Positions 52,406-60,995 of a stretch of DNA of 64,000 bases are shown here, one piece after another. The DNA is from a bacterium (GTDB taxonomy: Bacteria > Planctomycetota > Planctomycetia > Pirellulales > Pirellulaceae), in contig WGNR01000011.1 in NCBI GenBank assembly GCA_016124445.1, positions 1-64,000 on the forward strand, in the 5' to 3' direction. The position numbers and the translations under genes are program-made. The notes under the pieces are model-generated. The model saw only the letters and a program-made list of their open reading frames with translations. It was not told the origin of the DNA and ran no database searches. Position 1 is the first letter of the stretch, and every line of letters starts with the position of its first letter.

Positions 52406-53495
52406 GTCCGGCGGCCGCGTCGCACGGGATCATTCGCTGCTGCATCTCGCCGAGATAGACCGTCTCGACTGCGCCTCGTCGTTTTCCCTCCACGACCAAC
52501 AGCACCGAAATACCCGGGTACTTCGGCAACATCGCCTCGGTTTCTTCCGGCCCCATGACATAACAGGCCGTTGCCAACGCATCGGCCAGGGTTGCATTGG
52601 GGGCGATCACCGTCGCAGAAAGAACTCCGTGGGCTGGCTGGCCGGTCCGCGGATCGAGCACGTGGCCATACTTCTTGCCGGCATGAAAGAACGCTTGAAA
52701 CGCCGCGCCTGAGGTCCCGAGCGCTTCGTTCTTCAGAAAGACGGTGCCAATCCTGCGATCGGGCCGTTGCGGATTGGGAACGCCTACTTCCCAGCCATCG
52801 CGTTGGGTTCCATCGTGGCGAATTCCATGGGCCAGAACACTGCTCGTTCCGCCATGCACCAGGAAATCGGCTACACCCTCCTCGAGAAGATGCTCGCTGC
52901 ATCGATCTAGCGCATAGCCTTTGCCAATGCTTCCGAGGTTGAGCTCGACCCCCTCTTTCTCCCAAAAGATCGTGCGGTTTGTCTCGTCGAGTTGCAACTG
53001 GCCGCTGCCGACCAATTGCATCGCCGCCGCAAGATCGTGATCGGCGGGAACTTTCCCCTCACGATCGAAGAACCCCCAGACTTTGGTGAGCGGCCCAGCA
53101 GTAATGTCGAATGCGCCATGCGTATCACGATGGAGCTGGACCGATAATCTCAACAGATCGAACAGGCGCGGCTCGACCACCTGAGGGCGAAGATAGGCTG
53201 TCGCACCCAGCCGGCAGATTTCGCTGTCGTAGCGATAGGCCGAAAGCTGCGCTTCCAGCTCGGTCACAATGTCCAGCCCGGCAACTGCCGCTTCGGTCTC
53301 GGTGCCGGGGCCTTGAGCATTGAGGTAAATCTCGAATTGGCAAGCCATCGCCTTGCGGGTCAATTCAATCAGGTAGGCACCCGACGTCTGGGGTGTTGTT
53401 TCCGACGAGTTTTCCTCCCCGGAATCTTTCGGCTGGAACAAGTTGCCGCCCAAAAAACGGCGGCGGCTGGCCAGTTTTTCCTCTTCAGACGTCAC
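52377..53495 (-). CDS. apbE: FAD:protein FMN transferase (ApbE)
   Basis: Mg-dependent flavin transferase that links FMN to Ser/Thr of target proteins such as NqrB/NqrC or RnfG, 372 residues. Start is the GTG at 53495; the N-terminus SRRRFLGGNLF is a twin-arginine-like motif, so export through Tat is possible. Hallmarks are AMACQFEIYL, the ApbE core ELNLGSIGKGYALDRC (about residues 185-200) and GGTSSVLAHG, then HVLDPRTGQPAHGVLSATVI and TLADALATACYVMG (metal-binding Asp/Thr). No Rnf/Nqr genes are adjacent. It converges with the DUF1598 gene, overlapping by 29 bases. Confidence 0.9.
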   Translation of the reverse strand: MTSEEEKLASRRRFLGGNLFQPKDSGEENSSETTPQTSGAYLIELTRKAMACQFEIYLNAQGPGTETEAAVAGLDIVTELEAQLSAYRYDSEICRLGATAYLRPQVVEPRLFDLLRLSVQLHRDTHGAFDITAGPLTKVWGFFDREGKVPADHDLAAAMQLVGSGQLQLDETNRTIFWEKEGVELNLGSIGKGYALDRCSEHLLEEGVADFLVHGGTSSVLAHGIRHDGTQRDGWEVGVPNPQRPDRRIGTVFLKNEALGTSGAAFQAFFHAGKKYGHVLDPRTGQPAHGVLSATVIAPNATLADALATACYVMGPEETEAMLPKYPGISVLLVVEGKRRGAVETVYLGEMQQRMIPCDAAAGPNPTTSRDA

Positions 53496-53605
53496 GCGTT
53501 GCCTTCAATTCCCTCGGGATAGGGCCTGGCGGCCGATTTTCTGTCCTCGATTCGAGTTCAAGGTTATACTAATTGTGAACTTAAATCCTTTGGAGGCAAC
53601 CATTG

Positions 53606-54580
53606 ATGCGTCAATTCGTCCTGGCCCTAACGCTCGGAATCGTTGGTCCGTTGGTCACATGCAATACGCTTTTGGCTCAAAATGGCGAGCGGCGTGCGAA
53701 GCCTCCCAAGTTTGATAACTCCACGATCAATATCATTTTCTTCCGGGACGTGTTCGCCGAAGGGCTTCAAGGAGAACGTCCTGAGGTCCTGAGCGAAAAT
53801 CGCCAGGCACCTGCGATGGTTGCCGGCGGCAACCCCAGTGGTGGCGGATCAATGGGATCTCCCGCCGCTTCTGGTGGAGGAAACGCAGGCGAATGGGCCG
53901 ATCTCATTTCGCCAGCCACCATTCAGGATGAAGTCAAACGTCTGAACAACCAATTGGCGTCCACGGTCGAAAACGTGCGGAAGTTCAATGGAGGCGGATT
54001 TGAAGAAGCCCGCCGCGATTTCACCGAGTTGGCAATGCTCTTCGAGATTATCGCTCAGCATGATGGCGATGTGCGCTGGAAAGAATTTGCCCTGTCGGCT
54101 CGTGATGGTTTTGCGAGGGCCGGTTTTAACACTAAGGTCGGTACCGACAACTCGTTCAAAGAAGCCAAGATGCGGCAGCAAGATCTTGAGCAAATGGTTC
54201 GAGGCGGTTCGATCGACACACGCGAAGCCGATCCGAAGGCAACCTGGGAGGCAATCGCCGACCGCCCGCCGTTGATGCAACGTTTGGAAATTGCTGCCCA
54301 CAAGAATCTTAAACCGTGGACTGCCAACCAAGGTGAGTTCCAATCGAACATCGAAGAGATCATGCGCGAGGCCGAACTGGTCGCCGCGATCTCGCATGCG
54401 ATGCAAAAGGAAGGCTTCGAGTACTACGACGATGAAGATTACCTCGGCTACTGCAAGAAGATGCAGGATGCCGCTTTGAGGATCGTCAAAGCTTGCAAAG
54501 ACAATAACGCCGACGAGGCCCGCAAGGCGACCGGCGATGTTGATCAGGCCTGTAGCGGCTGTCACGAAAGCTTCCGCTAA
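53606..54580 (+). CDS. Exported protein with a C-terminal CxxCH haem-binding site
   Basis: A 324-residue secreted protein; signal peptide about residues 1-24. A Gly/Ser/Asn-rich linker (about 65-95) separates a short N-terminal piece from a helical domain (about 105-315). The last nine residues contain CSGCHESFR, a c-type cytochrome haem motif that ends the protein, as in cytochrome c-prime/c-556-like four-helix proteins. The start is the ATG at 53606 with TGGAGG upstream. No partner electron-transfer gene lies nearby. It converges with the lipoprotein gene at 54577 (shared CTAA). Confidence 0.75.
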   Translation: MRQFVLALTLGIVGPLVTCNTLLAQNGERRAKPPKFDNSTINIIFFRDVFAEGLQGERPEVLSENRQAPAMVAGGNPSGGGSMGSPAASGGGNAGEWADLISPATIQDEVKRLNNQLASTVENVRKFNGGGFEEARRDFTELAMLFEIIAQHDGDVRWKEFALSARDGFARAGFNTKVGTDNSFKEAKMRQQDLEQMVRGGSIDTREADPKATWEAIADRPPLMQRLEIAAHKNLKPWTANQGEFQSNIEEIMREAELVAAISHAMQKEGFEYYDDEDYLGYCKKMQDAALRIVKACKDNNADEARKATGDVDQACSGCHESFR

Positions 54581-55896
54581 TCGCGTGCTAACTTGGGAAT
54601 CACCAGGGGTGGAATATCGCCTGGGATTCCATCGAACTTTGCGACAATCTGGTTGGGTTGTTCTTCGATCTCAATCGGCTTCCCTGAGAAGTCAACATTC
54701 GGCATCTCTTGTGGAGGATGACCGTTGACCGTCTGCAAAGCGGCAAGCCAAATCATCGTGCGTGATTTGTCTTTGGATAGCTTGGCATGTTGGGCCAGCA
54801 TATCGCCAAGCAGGAAATCTCCGGAAATGACCGGGAATTGGTCGGCATCTTTGGCCACGTTAAGAGCGTCGACAATCGCATTCAGTCCGGCAACGCGGTC
54901 ATAGTAGGGACGATTGGCCGTTTCGACGATCGATTTCATGGCATCCAGATAAAACGCCTGATCCATCGTCAACTGTCGCATGATGCGAGTTTGCAGCATG
55001 TCCAACTCGCCACTTTCCTTCATCGCGTTGTATTCTTCGCGGGTCAGAAGCGAGGCAAAGTTTCCGGAACGAACGACTTCCAGAAAGTGAAGCCCGTAGG
55101 CACGATCTGCTTTCCAGAGTTCAGTATCGTCAGGCCAGGCTTGTATCGTTTGTTGCAGGACGGTCTCAAGAGTTCGTAGCTGGCTGGCACTCATTTTCGG
55201 ATGCTTGAGCAGGCCGCGAATCGTAATGAATGCTTCTTCTCGAATGGCCGCGGCGGCGTTGCGGGCGGCCAACATCGGAACCTGGTTCAATTGATCGGCG
55301 TAGGCCAGGGCATAAGCCACCGCGGTAACCGCTTCACTCAGGTTATCTCCGCTTGCCTGATCGGCAGCTTCCAGAAGTTCGGCCCTAGCCAGACAGTGCA
55401 TCGTACCGGTCCACGTAGGATCGGCAAAGCAACCTGCTTCCAATTGGATGGGAAAGCGAGCTTTTGGCTGTAGCAGTACGTTGCGAGCAGCGGTTCGAGC
55501 CACGTTCCAATCTTTGAGAAACTCACGTCCCTGCGACTCTATTAGCAATTCTCGGCCAGGCGAATTGAGATTCCAGAATCGATCTGATTCGGTCAGCGCT
55601 TCGTCGATATGACTCGGATTCCGCCCCTCCAGGAACCGAGCAACCTGCTGCTCGGTAGCTTCGTCCGTGCGGTCGCGATACGCTTGCGCGACTTGCAGTG
55701 GAAGCGACTGTTCTGCCTGGAGTCGCTCCAGTTCGTTCTTGACGCGTGGGTCATTCACTGTGAGTGAAAGCCGAAGTTCGCTGAAATCTTCGACTGTGGA
55801 ATTGGCGCCGTAAGGATCGGTGCTCGATTGCTGGCCGCAACCGGCAAGCAGGGCAACCGCCATGGTCGCGACAAGCGGGACGCAAGGATGGAGCAT
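54577..55896 (-). CDS. Lipoprotein, helical, function unknown
   Basis: A 439-residue protein with a lipoprotein signal peptide; the lipobox is VALLAGCGQQ (Cys about residue 20). The mature chain is rich in helices with a TPR- or SEL1-like feel (for example AAAIREEAFITIRGLLKHP), but no known domain is clear. Alanine, Leu and Glu dominate; no catalytic motif is visible. It probably sits in the outer membrane or periplasmic face. The start is the ATG at 55896. It runs convergently against the CxxCH protein. Confidence 0.65.
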   Translation of the reverse strand: MLHPCVPLVATMAVALLAGCGQQSSTDPYGANSTVEDFSELRLSLTVNDPRVKNELERLQAEQSLPLQVAQAYRDRTDEATEQQVARFLEGRNPSHIDEALTESDRFWNLNSPGRELLIESQGREFLKDWNVARTAARNVLLQPKARFPIQLEAGCFADPTWTGTMHCLARAELLEAADQASGDNLSEAVTAVAYALAYADQLNQVPMLAARNAAAAIREEAFITIRGLLKHPKMSASQLRTLETVLQQTIQAWPDDTELWKADRAYGLHFLEVVRSGNFASLLTREEYNAMKESGELDMLQTRIMRQLTMDQAFYLDAMKSIVETANRPYYDRVAGLNAIVDALNVAKDADQFPVISGDFLLGDMLAQHAKLSKDKSRTMIWLAALQTVNGHPPQEMPNVDFSGKPIEIEEQPNQIVAKFDGIPGDIPPLVIPKLARD

Positions 55897-55966
55897 GGTT
55901 TCGGCTCTTGAGACGAGGGGTGAGGGTTGGAAGGTGTGCCCCGTATCGTACCGATTGCCCAGGCAA

Positions 55967-56512
55967 TCAGAAAAGCTCGATTAGTTCAGCCAGGCCGGAC
56001 TCGGCAATTTCGTTTCCGGTAACGAATCGTCCAGGGTGGGTCCACTTGGCGATTTGTTCGGCACGAGTTTTGAACAAACTTGCCAGCATCGAATCCATCT
56101 CGGAGTTCAAATGATGGTAATGACGGACCCATTCGGCTGCTTCGGTCACCGGGATGTTTTCGTCACTTTGCCATCGCATCGGGTGAAACAAGAGAACGCT
56201 CCAAGGAGTCACGTACCGCTTCGAGCAAGCGGCAAACGGCCAAATCGCGGCCGAGGAGCATTCGCCGATGACGATGCCGGTGGCCTCGATCCGCCGAATT
56301 CGCATGAGGCTTACCAGTCCGATTGCCGCGTAAGAGCTGCCCCCAGGCGAATCGAAATAGAGGGTACATTCACCCCCTGGGGGGACTTCCAGCAGCTTTT
56401 CGTAGATTTCGGTGCACGACTCTCCAAATTCTCCAGAGATGACAATTTCTGGCGGGCCTGATTCTTCGGGCTGGACCTCTTCGGCATCACTGGGACGGGA
56501 TGATTTCGCCAT
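55967..56512 (-). CDS. ClpP-like serine protease-fold protein with incomplete triad
   Basis: A 181-residue ClpP/crotonase-fold protein. The start is the ATG at 56512 (the frame opens at a TTG at 56518). ClpP features are YFDSPGGSSYAAIGL (the SPGGS turn), GECSSAAIWPFAA (Ser in the nucleophile position), and RYVTPWSVLLFHPM (catalytic His). The segment that carries the third triad residue reads KWTHPGRFVTGNEIAESG: Gly appears where Asp is expected in the E. coli alignment. It is probably a ClpP-like (TepA-type) protein with changed or no proteolytic activity, or the Asp may be supplied elsewhere. A Clp ATPase gene is not in the window. It may be transcribed alone. Confidence 0.78.
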   Translation of the reverse strand: MAKSSRPSDAEEVQPEESGPPEIVISGEFGESCTEIYEKLLEVPPGGECTLYFDSPGGSSYAAIGLVSLMRIRRIEATGIVIGECSSAAIWPFAACSKRYVTPWSVLLFHPMRWQSDENIPVTEAAEWVRHYHHLNSEMDSMLASLFKTRAEQIAKWTHPGRFVTGNEIAESGLAELIELF

Positions 56513-56781
56513 GTGCAATTCCTTACAGCTTAGAAGTTTGCGCCGGTCCGCGTTGGTCTGGGATTCCGTTTATGATAACGCAACACGTTGTTTGGGTAAG
56601 CGGGGCGAATTGCCGGGCAAAGATCGTGACGAATTGAGATGTTTCAGGGCAACTTCGACGTAGAATTGAGTCGACTGACGCGAACCCAGGTGAGAAGATG
56701 GATGATTCGCCGTAAGTTTAGCGATATCATGAAGTCTGAATCGTCTTGCAGAATATCAATCTCGATCAGGAGCCTGTTGTG

Positions 56782-57321
56782 ATGAAACGTTTCTCGCCCC
56801 TCGGCGTTGCTTTAGTACTTCTGACTGCTGTTTCGGCCATGGCCGAAGACAAGCAGCCAGCCTCGATTTCCTTTGGCGACGGCCATTTGGAAATGAGCGT
56901 TCCCGAAGGTTGGAAAGTCGTGAAGCCGCGCGTGGGAATTATCGACCATGAATTCCAGGTAACCGGCGAAAAGGAAGATGCCGGCACCGGCCGTGTCACG
57001 CTGATGGGAGCTGGCGGTTCGATCGACGCCAACATCGATCGCTGGAAAGGTCAGTTCGTGAAGATGACCAAAGATGCCGTGGTTAAAGATGAAAAGATTG
57101 CCGGCGAAAAGGTTCATATGATCGAACTGGTCGGCAATTACAAAGATCAACGAGGTCCCTTTGCTCCGGCCGTGGTGAAAGACAACTACACTATGCTGGC
57201 GGCGATCATCACCACCGAGAAGTTGGGGAACTACTTCCTGAAGTTTTATGGTCCCTCCGAAATAGTGGATCAGAACAAGAAGAAGTTTGATGAAATGGTG
57301 AAGAGCTTGAAGACGAAATAG
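56782..57321 (+). CDS. Small secreted protein, function unknown
   Basis: A 179-residue exported protein; the signal peptide (about residues 1-22) ends in AMA. The mature part is a beta-rich domain of about 150 residues (for example WKVVKPRVGIIDHEFQVT, NYFLKFYGPSEIVDQNKK). The start is the ATG at 56782 with AGGAG at 56768-56772; the frame opens at 56746. The family is not recognised, though it resembles small periplasmic PsbP-like proteins in length and pattern. A strong terminator follows. Confidence 0.7.
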   Translation: MKRFSPLGVALVLLTAVSAMAEDKQPASISFGDGHLEMSVPEGWKVVKPRVGIIDHEFQVTGEKEDAGTGRVTLMGAGGSIDANIDRWKGQFVKMTKDAVVKDEKIAGEKVHMIELVGNYKDQRGPFAPAVVKDNYTMLAAIITTEKLGNYFLKFYGPSEIVDQNKKKFDEMVKSLKTK

Positions 57322-57351
57322 CTTCAATCTAAGTGCCGCAAACACGCATCT

Positions 57352-57390
57352 AATGGAGGCAGAACGGTTAATCTGCCTCCATTTTTCTTT
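57352..57390 (+). terminator. Terminator after the small secreted protein
   Basis: A perfect 12-bp stem (aatggaggcaga at 57352-57363, tctgcctccatt at 57372-57383), an eight-base loop and a T-rich tract. Confidence 0.88.
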
Positions 57391-57556
57391 TGCGCCTCGC
57401 GTTCTAGCGTGACGCTTGTTTTGTTTTGCTTGCCCTCATTCTGCGCGCGCATAGCCAGGGCTATATTAGTGTGACGTAGATGGCGGAAACCCGATCGATT
57501 ATCGGGGATTCTCCGGTGGTAACGAATTTGTCGATTCTCCCGCGACGTGGCTGCTC

Positions 57557-59056
57557 ATGAAGATCCATCAGTTCCTCGAACACTACGGCATTCAATCCAA
57601 CCCTTTCGCCGTCGAAGATGCCCAGACCGACACCGTCTTCAAGAGTGGCTGCATCGATACGACCTACCATCCGGCTTGGCAGAAGGTTTACGGCGATCCT
57701 CAAGAACCCTCCACGTCGATCGTATTCGGCGAAAAGGGTTCCGGCAAAACGGCAATGCGGCTGCAGATTGTCGAGCACATCGCACGCTACAACCGAGAAA
57801 ACCCAACGCAGCAGATCTATGTGATCGAGTACGACGACTTCAATCCGTACTTGGATCGATTTCGCGAACATCAAATCGGTCGCGGTCGCCGGCCTGATCG
57901 CACGCTGAAGCGCTGGATGCTGTGGGATCACATGGATGCGATTCTAATGATCGGCGTGACCAGCCTGATCGACCGCATTCTCGGAACGCGAAACAGCATG
58001 GCGACGCCTGGCTGCGACATTCCGGAATCTTCGGTAACCAAGCTCGATCAGAACCAGGCCCGTGATCTCCTGCTTTTGGCGGCTTGTTACGACGAGTCAA
58101 CGACCGAGACATTCAAGTCGCGCTGGAAGGCACTTCGCAAGAAACTTCACGTCTGGTCGCTCCAGTCGTGGGCGTCCATTTCCTTGGGCACCGTGGTTAC
58201 GATCGCGTTGATTGCCTTGCTGGCAACATTGATCGCAACCACCGGTCAGATCTTCTTTCCATGGTGGCTGTACGTGGTTGCCTTTGTCGCCGGCTGGATG
58301 CCCTGGGGAATCAAGGCGATGCGCAGCCTCTGGAAGGCACATCGTATTTACCGGAACGTGAAGGTCAGCAACCACGAGCGGATTCCGCTTGCCCGCACGT
58401 TGTTGGATTTTCCGCTGGGAGAACTGGCCTCGCAGCCGCTGCCGATGCACCCGCGGACCGACGACCGGTATGCGATGATGAACAAGTTTTACGGCATCCT
58501 GCGATCGCTGGACGTGACCGGCATCATTGTGATCGTCGATCGCGTCGACGAGCCGCATTTGATCAACGGTTCGCCTGAGCTAATGAAGTTGTTGCTGTGG
58601 CCAATGCTGGACAACAAGTTTCTCAAGCAGCCTGGCATCGGCATAAAGCTGCTGCTGCCGATCGAATTGCAACAGTTCGTCGAACGCGAGAACAAAGAGT
58701 TCTATCAACGGGCCCGGCTCGACAAGCAGAACATGATTCCCTCGCTCCAGTGGACGAGCGAAGCGCTTTACGACGTAGCGAGTGCCCGGATCCATGCGGT
58801 TTCGCAGGGTGAAGCTCCTTCGGTGCAAGACTTGTTCGACGAGAGCGTCTCGAAGCAGCGGATCTTCGATGCGTTCCGCCAACTGCGGGTTCCGCGGCAT
58901 CTGTTCAAGTTCCTGTATCGCTTGTTGGTTGCCCACTGCAACAACTACACCGATCAAGAGCCGAGCTACAAGATATCGAGCCAGACTTTCGAGTCGACGC
59001 TAGCAGTCTATCTGCGCGAGCAAGATGCCTTCGATCGTGGTTTGGGTGCGGGTTAA
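57557..59056 (+). CDS. KAP-like membrane P-loop NTPase
   Basis: A 499-residue NTPase. Walker A is GEKGSGKTAMRL (about residues 59-70). Two membrane helices (about 213-233 and 236-258) sit between Walker A and the Walker B-like VTGIIVIVDRVDEPHL (about 317-332). This order is the signature of the KAP family of signalling NTPases, whose bacterial members are implicated in membrane-linked signalling and phage exclusion. After the ATPase core the C-terminal part (about 380-499) is helical. No neighbouring gene is coupled to it; the gene before ends in a terminator and the next begins 125 bases later. Confidence 0.75.
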   Translation: MKIHQFLEHYGIQSNPFAVEDAQTDTVFKSGCIDTTYHPAWQKVYGDPQEPSTSIVFGEKGSGKTAMRLQIVEHIARYNRENPTQQIYVIEYDDFNPYLDRFREHQIGRGRRPDRTLKRWMLWDHMDAILMIGVTSLIDRILGTRNSMATPGCDIPESSVTKLDQNQARDLLLLAACYDESTTETFKSRWKALRKKLHVWSLQSWASISLGTVVTIALIALLATLIATTGQIFFPWWLYVVAFVAGWMPWGIKAMRSLWKAHRIYRNVKVSNHERIPLARTLLDFPLGELASQPLPMHPRTDDRYAMMNKFYGILRSLDVTGIIVIVDRVDEPHLINGSPELMKLLLWPMLDNKFLKQPGIGIKLLLPIELQQFVERENKEFYQRARLDKQNMIPSLQWTSEALYDVASARIHAVSQGEAPSVQDLFDESVSKQRIFDAFRQLRVPRHLFKFLYRLLVAHCNNYTDQEPSYKISSQTFESTLAVYLREQDAFDRGLGAG

Positions 59057-59180
59057 CGGGTCACTTAAAAACCGACGTTGACAGCATCTGCACGTTTTGC
59101 GAGATTCCCGGCTGTTCTTCGAATCAGGCCGGGCAAATGCGGAATGTACCGGCGCGAATTTTCAGCAAGGAAAGAGCGTC

Positions 59181-59825
59181 ATGCAGGGAAGCAAGCAGAC
59201 GTGGCTATTGTTGGTTGCGATCTCCATCTTGGGCTGCAATCAGTCAAATGACACTGCTCCAACCGCCAACAACGGTGCCGATTCAGCTCAGCCAACGGTA
59301 GAGCATTTGGTTGTCGAGCCGGTAAAGGACAAAGTCCAGAAGGCAGCGGAAGACCCCAAGGCAGTTGTCGAACTATTCCTGGTTTCGCTTCGCGAAGGGG
59401 ACGCTCATACGACCAGCCGTTTGCTGACCGACAAGGCGCGAAACGAAACGGCGAAGCATGACATGGTCGTCCGTCCGCCTGGCAGCAGCACCGCGAAATT
59501 CGTGGTGGGCCAGACGATCTATACCACCGAACGCAAAGATATCTGCCACGTTGAATCGAATTGGACCGACGTCGACGACGCCGGCCGCCGCCAGACTTAC
59601 GAGATCGTCTGGATCCTGCGCAAAGAAGCCTATGGATGGGCAGTCGCCGGGATGGCAACCGAATTATTTTCTGGAGAAGCCCCTCTAGTGATGAATTTCG
59701 AGGATCCTCTAGACATGCTGGCTCAGCAACAGCGAGCCGAATTGGAACTGACCCGACGCGGAAATGTCGGCCCAGGCAGCTCGCACGTGATGCCAGCCTC
59801 GCATACTTCAGAAATGAACCGTTAA
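59181..59825 (+). CDS. Lipoprotein, function unknown
   Basis: A 214-residue lipoprotein with signal peptide and lipobox AISILGCNQ (Cys about residue 18). A Thr/Asn/Asp-rich linker is followed by a folded domain (about 55-180): AVVELFLVSLREGDAHTTSR, a helix-sheet pattern resembling the nuclear-transport-factor-2-like folds of planctomycete lipoproteins, then a disordered end. The start is the ATG at 59181 with AAGGAAAG. The ORF opening at 59097 would add residues without a signal peptide. A terminator at 59858 follows. Confidence 0.65.
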   Translation: MQGSKQTWLLLVAISILGCNQSNDTAPTANNGADSAQPTVEHLVVEPVKDKVQKAAEDPKAVVELFLVSLREGDAHTTSRLLTDKARNETAKHDMVVRPPGSSTAKFVVGQTIYTTERKDICHVESNWTDVDDAGRRQTYEIVWILRKEAYGWAVAGMATELFSGEAPLVMNFEDPLDMLAQQQRAELELTRRGNVGPGSSHVMPASHTSEMNR

Positions 59826-59857
59826 CAGCTAGTTAGTGGCGTTTATTGTCTCTTTAG

Positions 59858-59900
59858 GCCTCGTAAAGTGGTGAAAATCCACCTATTTACGAGGCTTTTT
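59858..59900 (+). terminator. Terminator of the lipoprotein gene
   Basis: gcctcgtaaa (59858-59867) pairs with tttacgaggc (59886-59895), with a small inner stem ggtg/cacc, then five Ts. The rest of 59901-60268 shows no gene; a TTGACT/TAATTT pair at 60025-60052 is a weak promoter possibility. Confidence 0.85.
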
Positions 59901-60268
59901 GCGTTCTTGATTCTCTTGGATTGTGGGTAGCCGAAGCTGGTCTACGGTCAAGCGCCGGACAGATGGACATGAATTCGCCATTTAGAAAATCTTCTCTAAA
60001 CGCTCCAAATTTCCTTCCCGGTGCTTGACTTAGCTATCAGGCTTGGTAATTTTACGGCCTATGCTGTGTAACGCATAAATTCCGCGTAATCGCCACAGTT
60101 TTACAACAGGGTAGGCTGTGTTGGTTCGCGGGATTTCCGGCGACCTAACAAGTTACCGGAATCTGTCCTCCGACGTTTTGCCGTCGTGGTCGGGGGATCA
60201 CGTCGGACGGCGTCTTCGTGTTTTACTCCCTTGCACTTCGGTAAGTGAAGAGTTTGGAGGATTCTCAA

Positions 60269-60724
60269 ATGAATCGTGTTTTCACTCTCGGTATCGCGAT
60301 CTTTTTCGCGGTTGTTGGTATGGCCCTGATCGGCGGCGAACGTCAAGTCGACGCTGGTTTTGGTTGCCATGGTTGTTTTGGTCATAAGCATTGTGGCGGT
60401 CTGTTCTCGCGCCTCCATGCTTCGTGCTGTGCTCCTGAGCCGACCTGCTGTGCTCCGGAACCGGCTGCTTGCGCACCGGAACCGACCTGCTGTGCTCCGG
60501 AACCATCCTGCTGTGGCCACCGTCGTCACTGCTGCGGTCTGTTGGCTCGCCTGAAGGCTCGCCACAGCTGCTGTGCTCCAGAGCCCACCTGCTGCGCTCC
60601 TGAGCCGACCTGCTGTGCTCCGGAACCGACCTGTGCTGCTCCTGAAGCTGCAGCTCCGGCTGCTCCGGCTGAAGCATCGCCTTCGGAAGCCGCTCCTCCG
60701 GCTCCCCCGGCAACTGAAACCTAA
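60269..60724 (+). CDS. Secreted cysteine-rich CCAPEP-repeat protein, alanine-rich tail
   Basis: A 151-residue exported protein. Signal segment about residues 1-27. The mature part has [17 protein letters not shown], a run of CCAPEP units, [19 protein letters not shown] with more units, and then a Cys-poor tail in which the repeat decays into an Ala/Pro/Glu-rich stretch ([19 protein letters not shown]). The module structure is the same as in the gene at 49864, with the linker [C/G]LF/LxRLxA conserved. The start is the ATG at 60269 with TTTGGAGG. It is probably a paralogue with a wall-anchoring or spacer tail. Confidence 0.82.
   Translation: MNRVFTLGIAIFFAVVGMALIGGERQVDAGFGCHGCFGHKHCGGLFSRLHASCCAPEPTCCAPEPAACAPEPTCCAPEPSCCGHRRHCCGLLARLKARHSCCAPEPTCCAPEPTCCAPEPTCAAPEAAAPAAPAEASPSEAAPPAPPATET
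60425..60645 (+). repeat. Tandem CCAPEP coding repeats
   Basis: Repeats of the 18-base unit tgctgtgctccggaaccg type fill about 60427-60512 and 60575-60645. Compared with the gene at 49864 the codon choice is alike, which suggests recent duplication or gene conversion. Confidence 0.8.
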
Positions 60725-60737
60725 ATTGCTCTGGCAT

Positions 60738-60773
60738 TTCTGCTCGCACCCAGGCCTGCGGTTGCGAGCAGAA
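60738..60773 (+). other. 11-bp perfect inverted repeat after the CCAPEP gene
   Basis: ttctgctcgca (60738-60748) and tgcgagcagaa (60763-60773) flank a 14-base loop, starting 13 bases after the stop. No T-run follows, so it is not itself a classical terminator; it may protect the mRNA 3' end or bind a protein. Confidence 0.55.
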
Positions 60774-60836
60774 GAGCTACTGGTTCCGCTGCGGGATTCG
60801 CCCTGTTGCCTGCTGCCATCAGTACAAGCCATCAAA

Positions 60837-60875
60837 AGACCCGGTTTTCCTAACCTTGGAATTCCGGGTCTTTTT
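60837..60875 (+). terminator. Terminator of the second CCAPEP gene
   Basis: agacccgg (60837-60844) pairs with ccgggtct (60864-60871), with inner pairing tttcc/ggaa, and a run of five Ts. It lies 64 bases after the 11-bp hairpin. Confidence 0.85.
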
Positions 60876-60995
60876 CGCTTCTTGCGTTAGTTCTCGCAGA
60901 TCCCCTATTTTACGAAAACGCTTCGTTCGGTGGGGAAGTCGAATTACAATCAGACAGGCAGTCCTACCTAGTGCTTTACGCCCAATAACGGTTTC

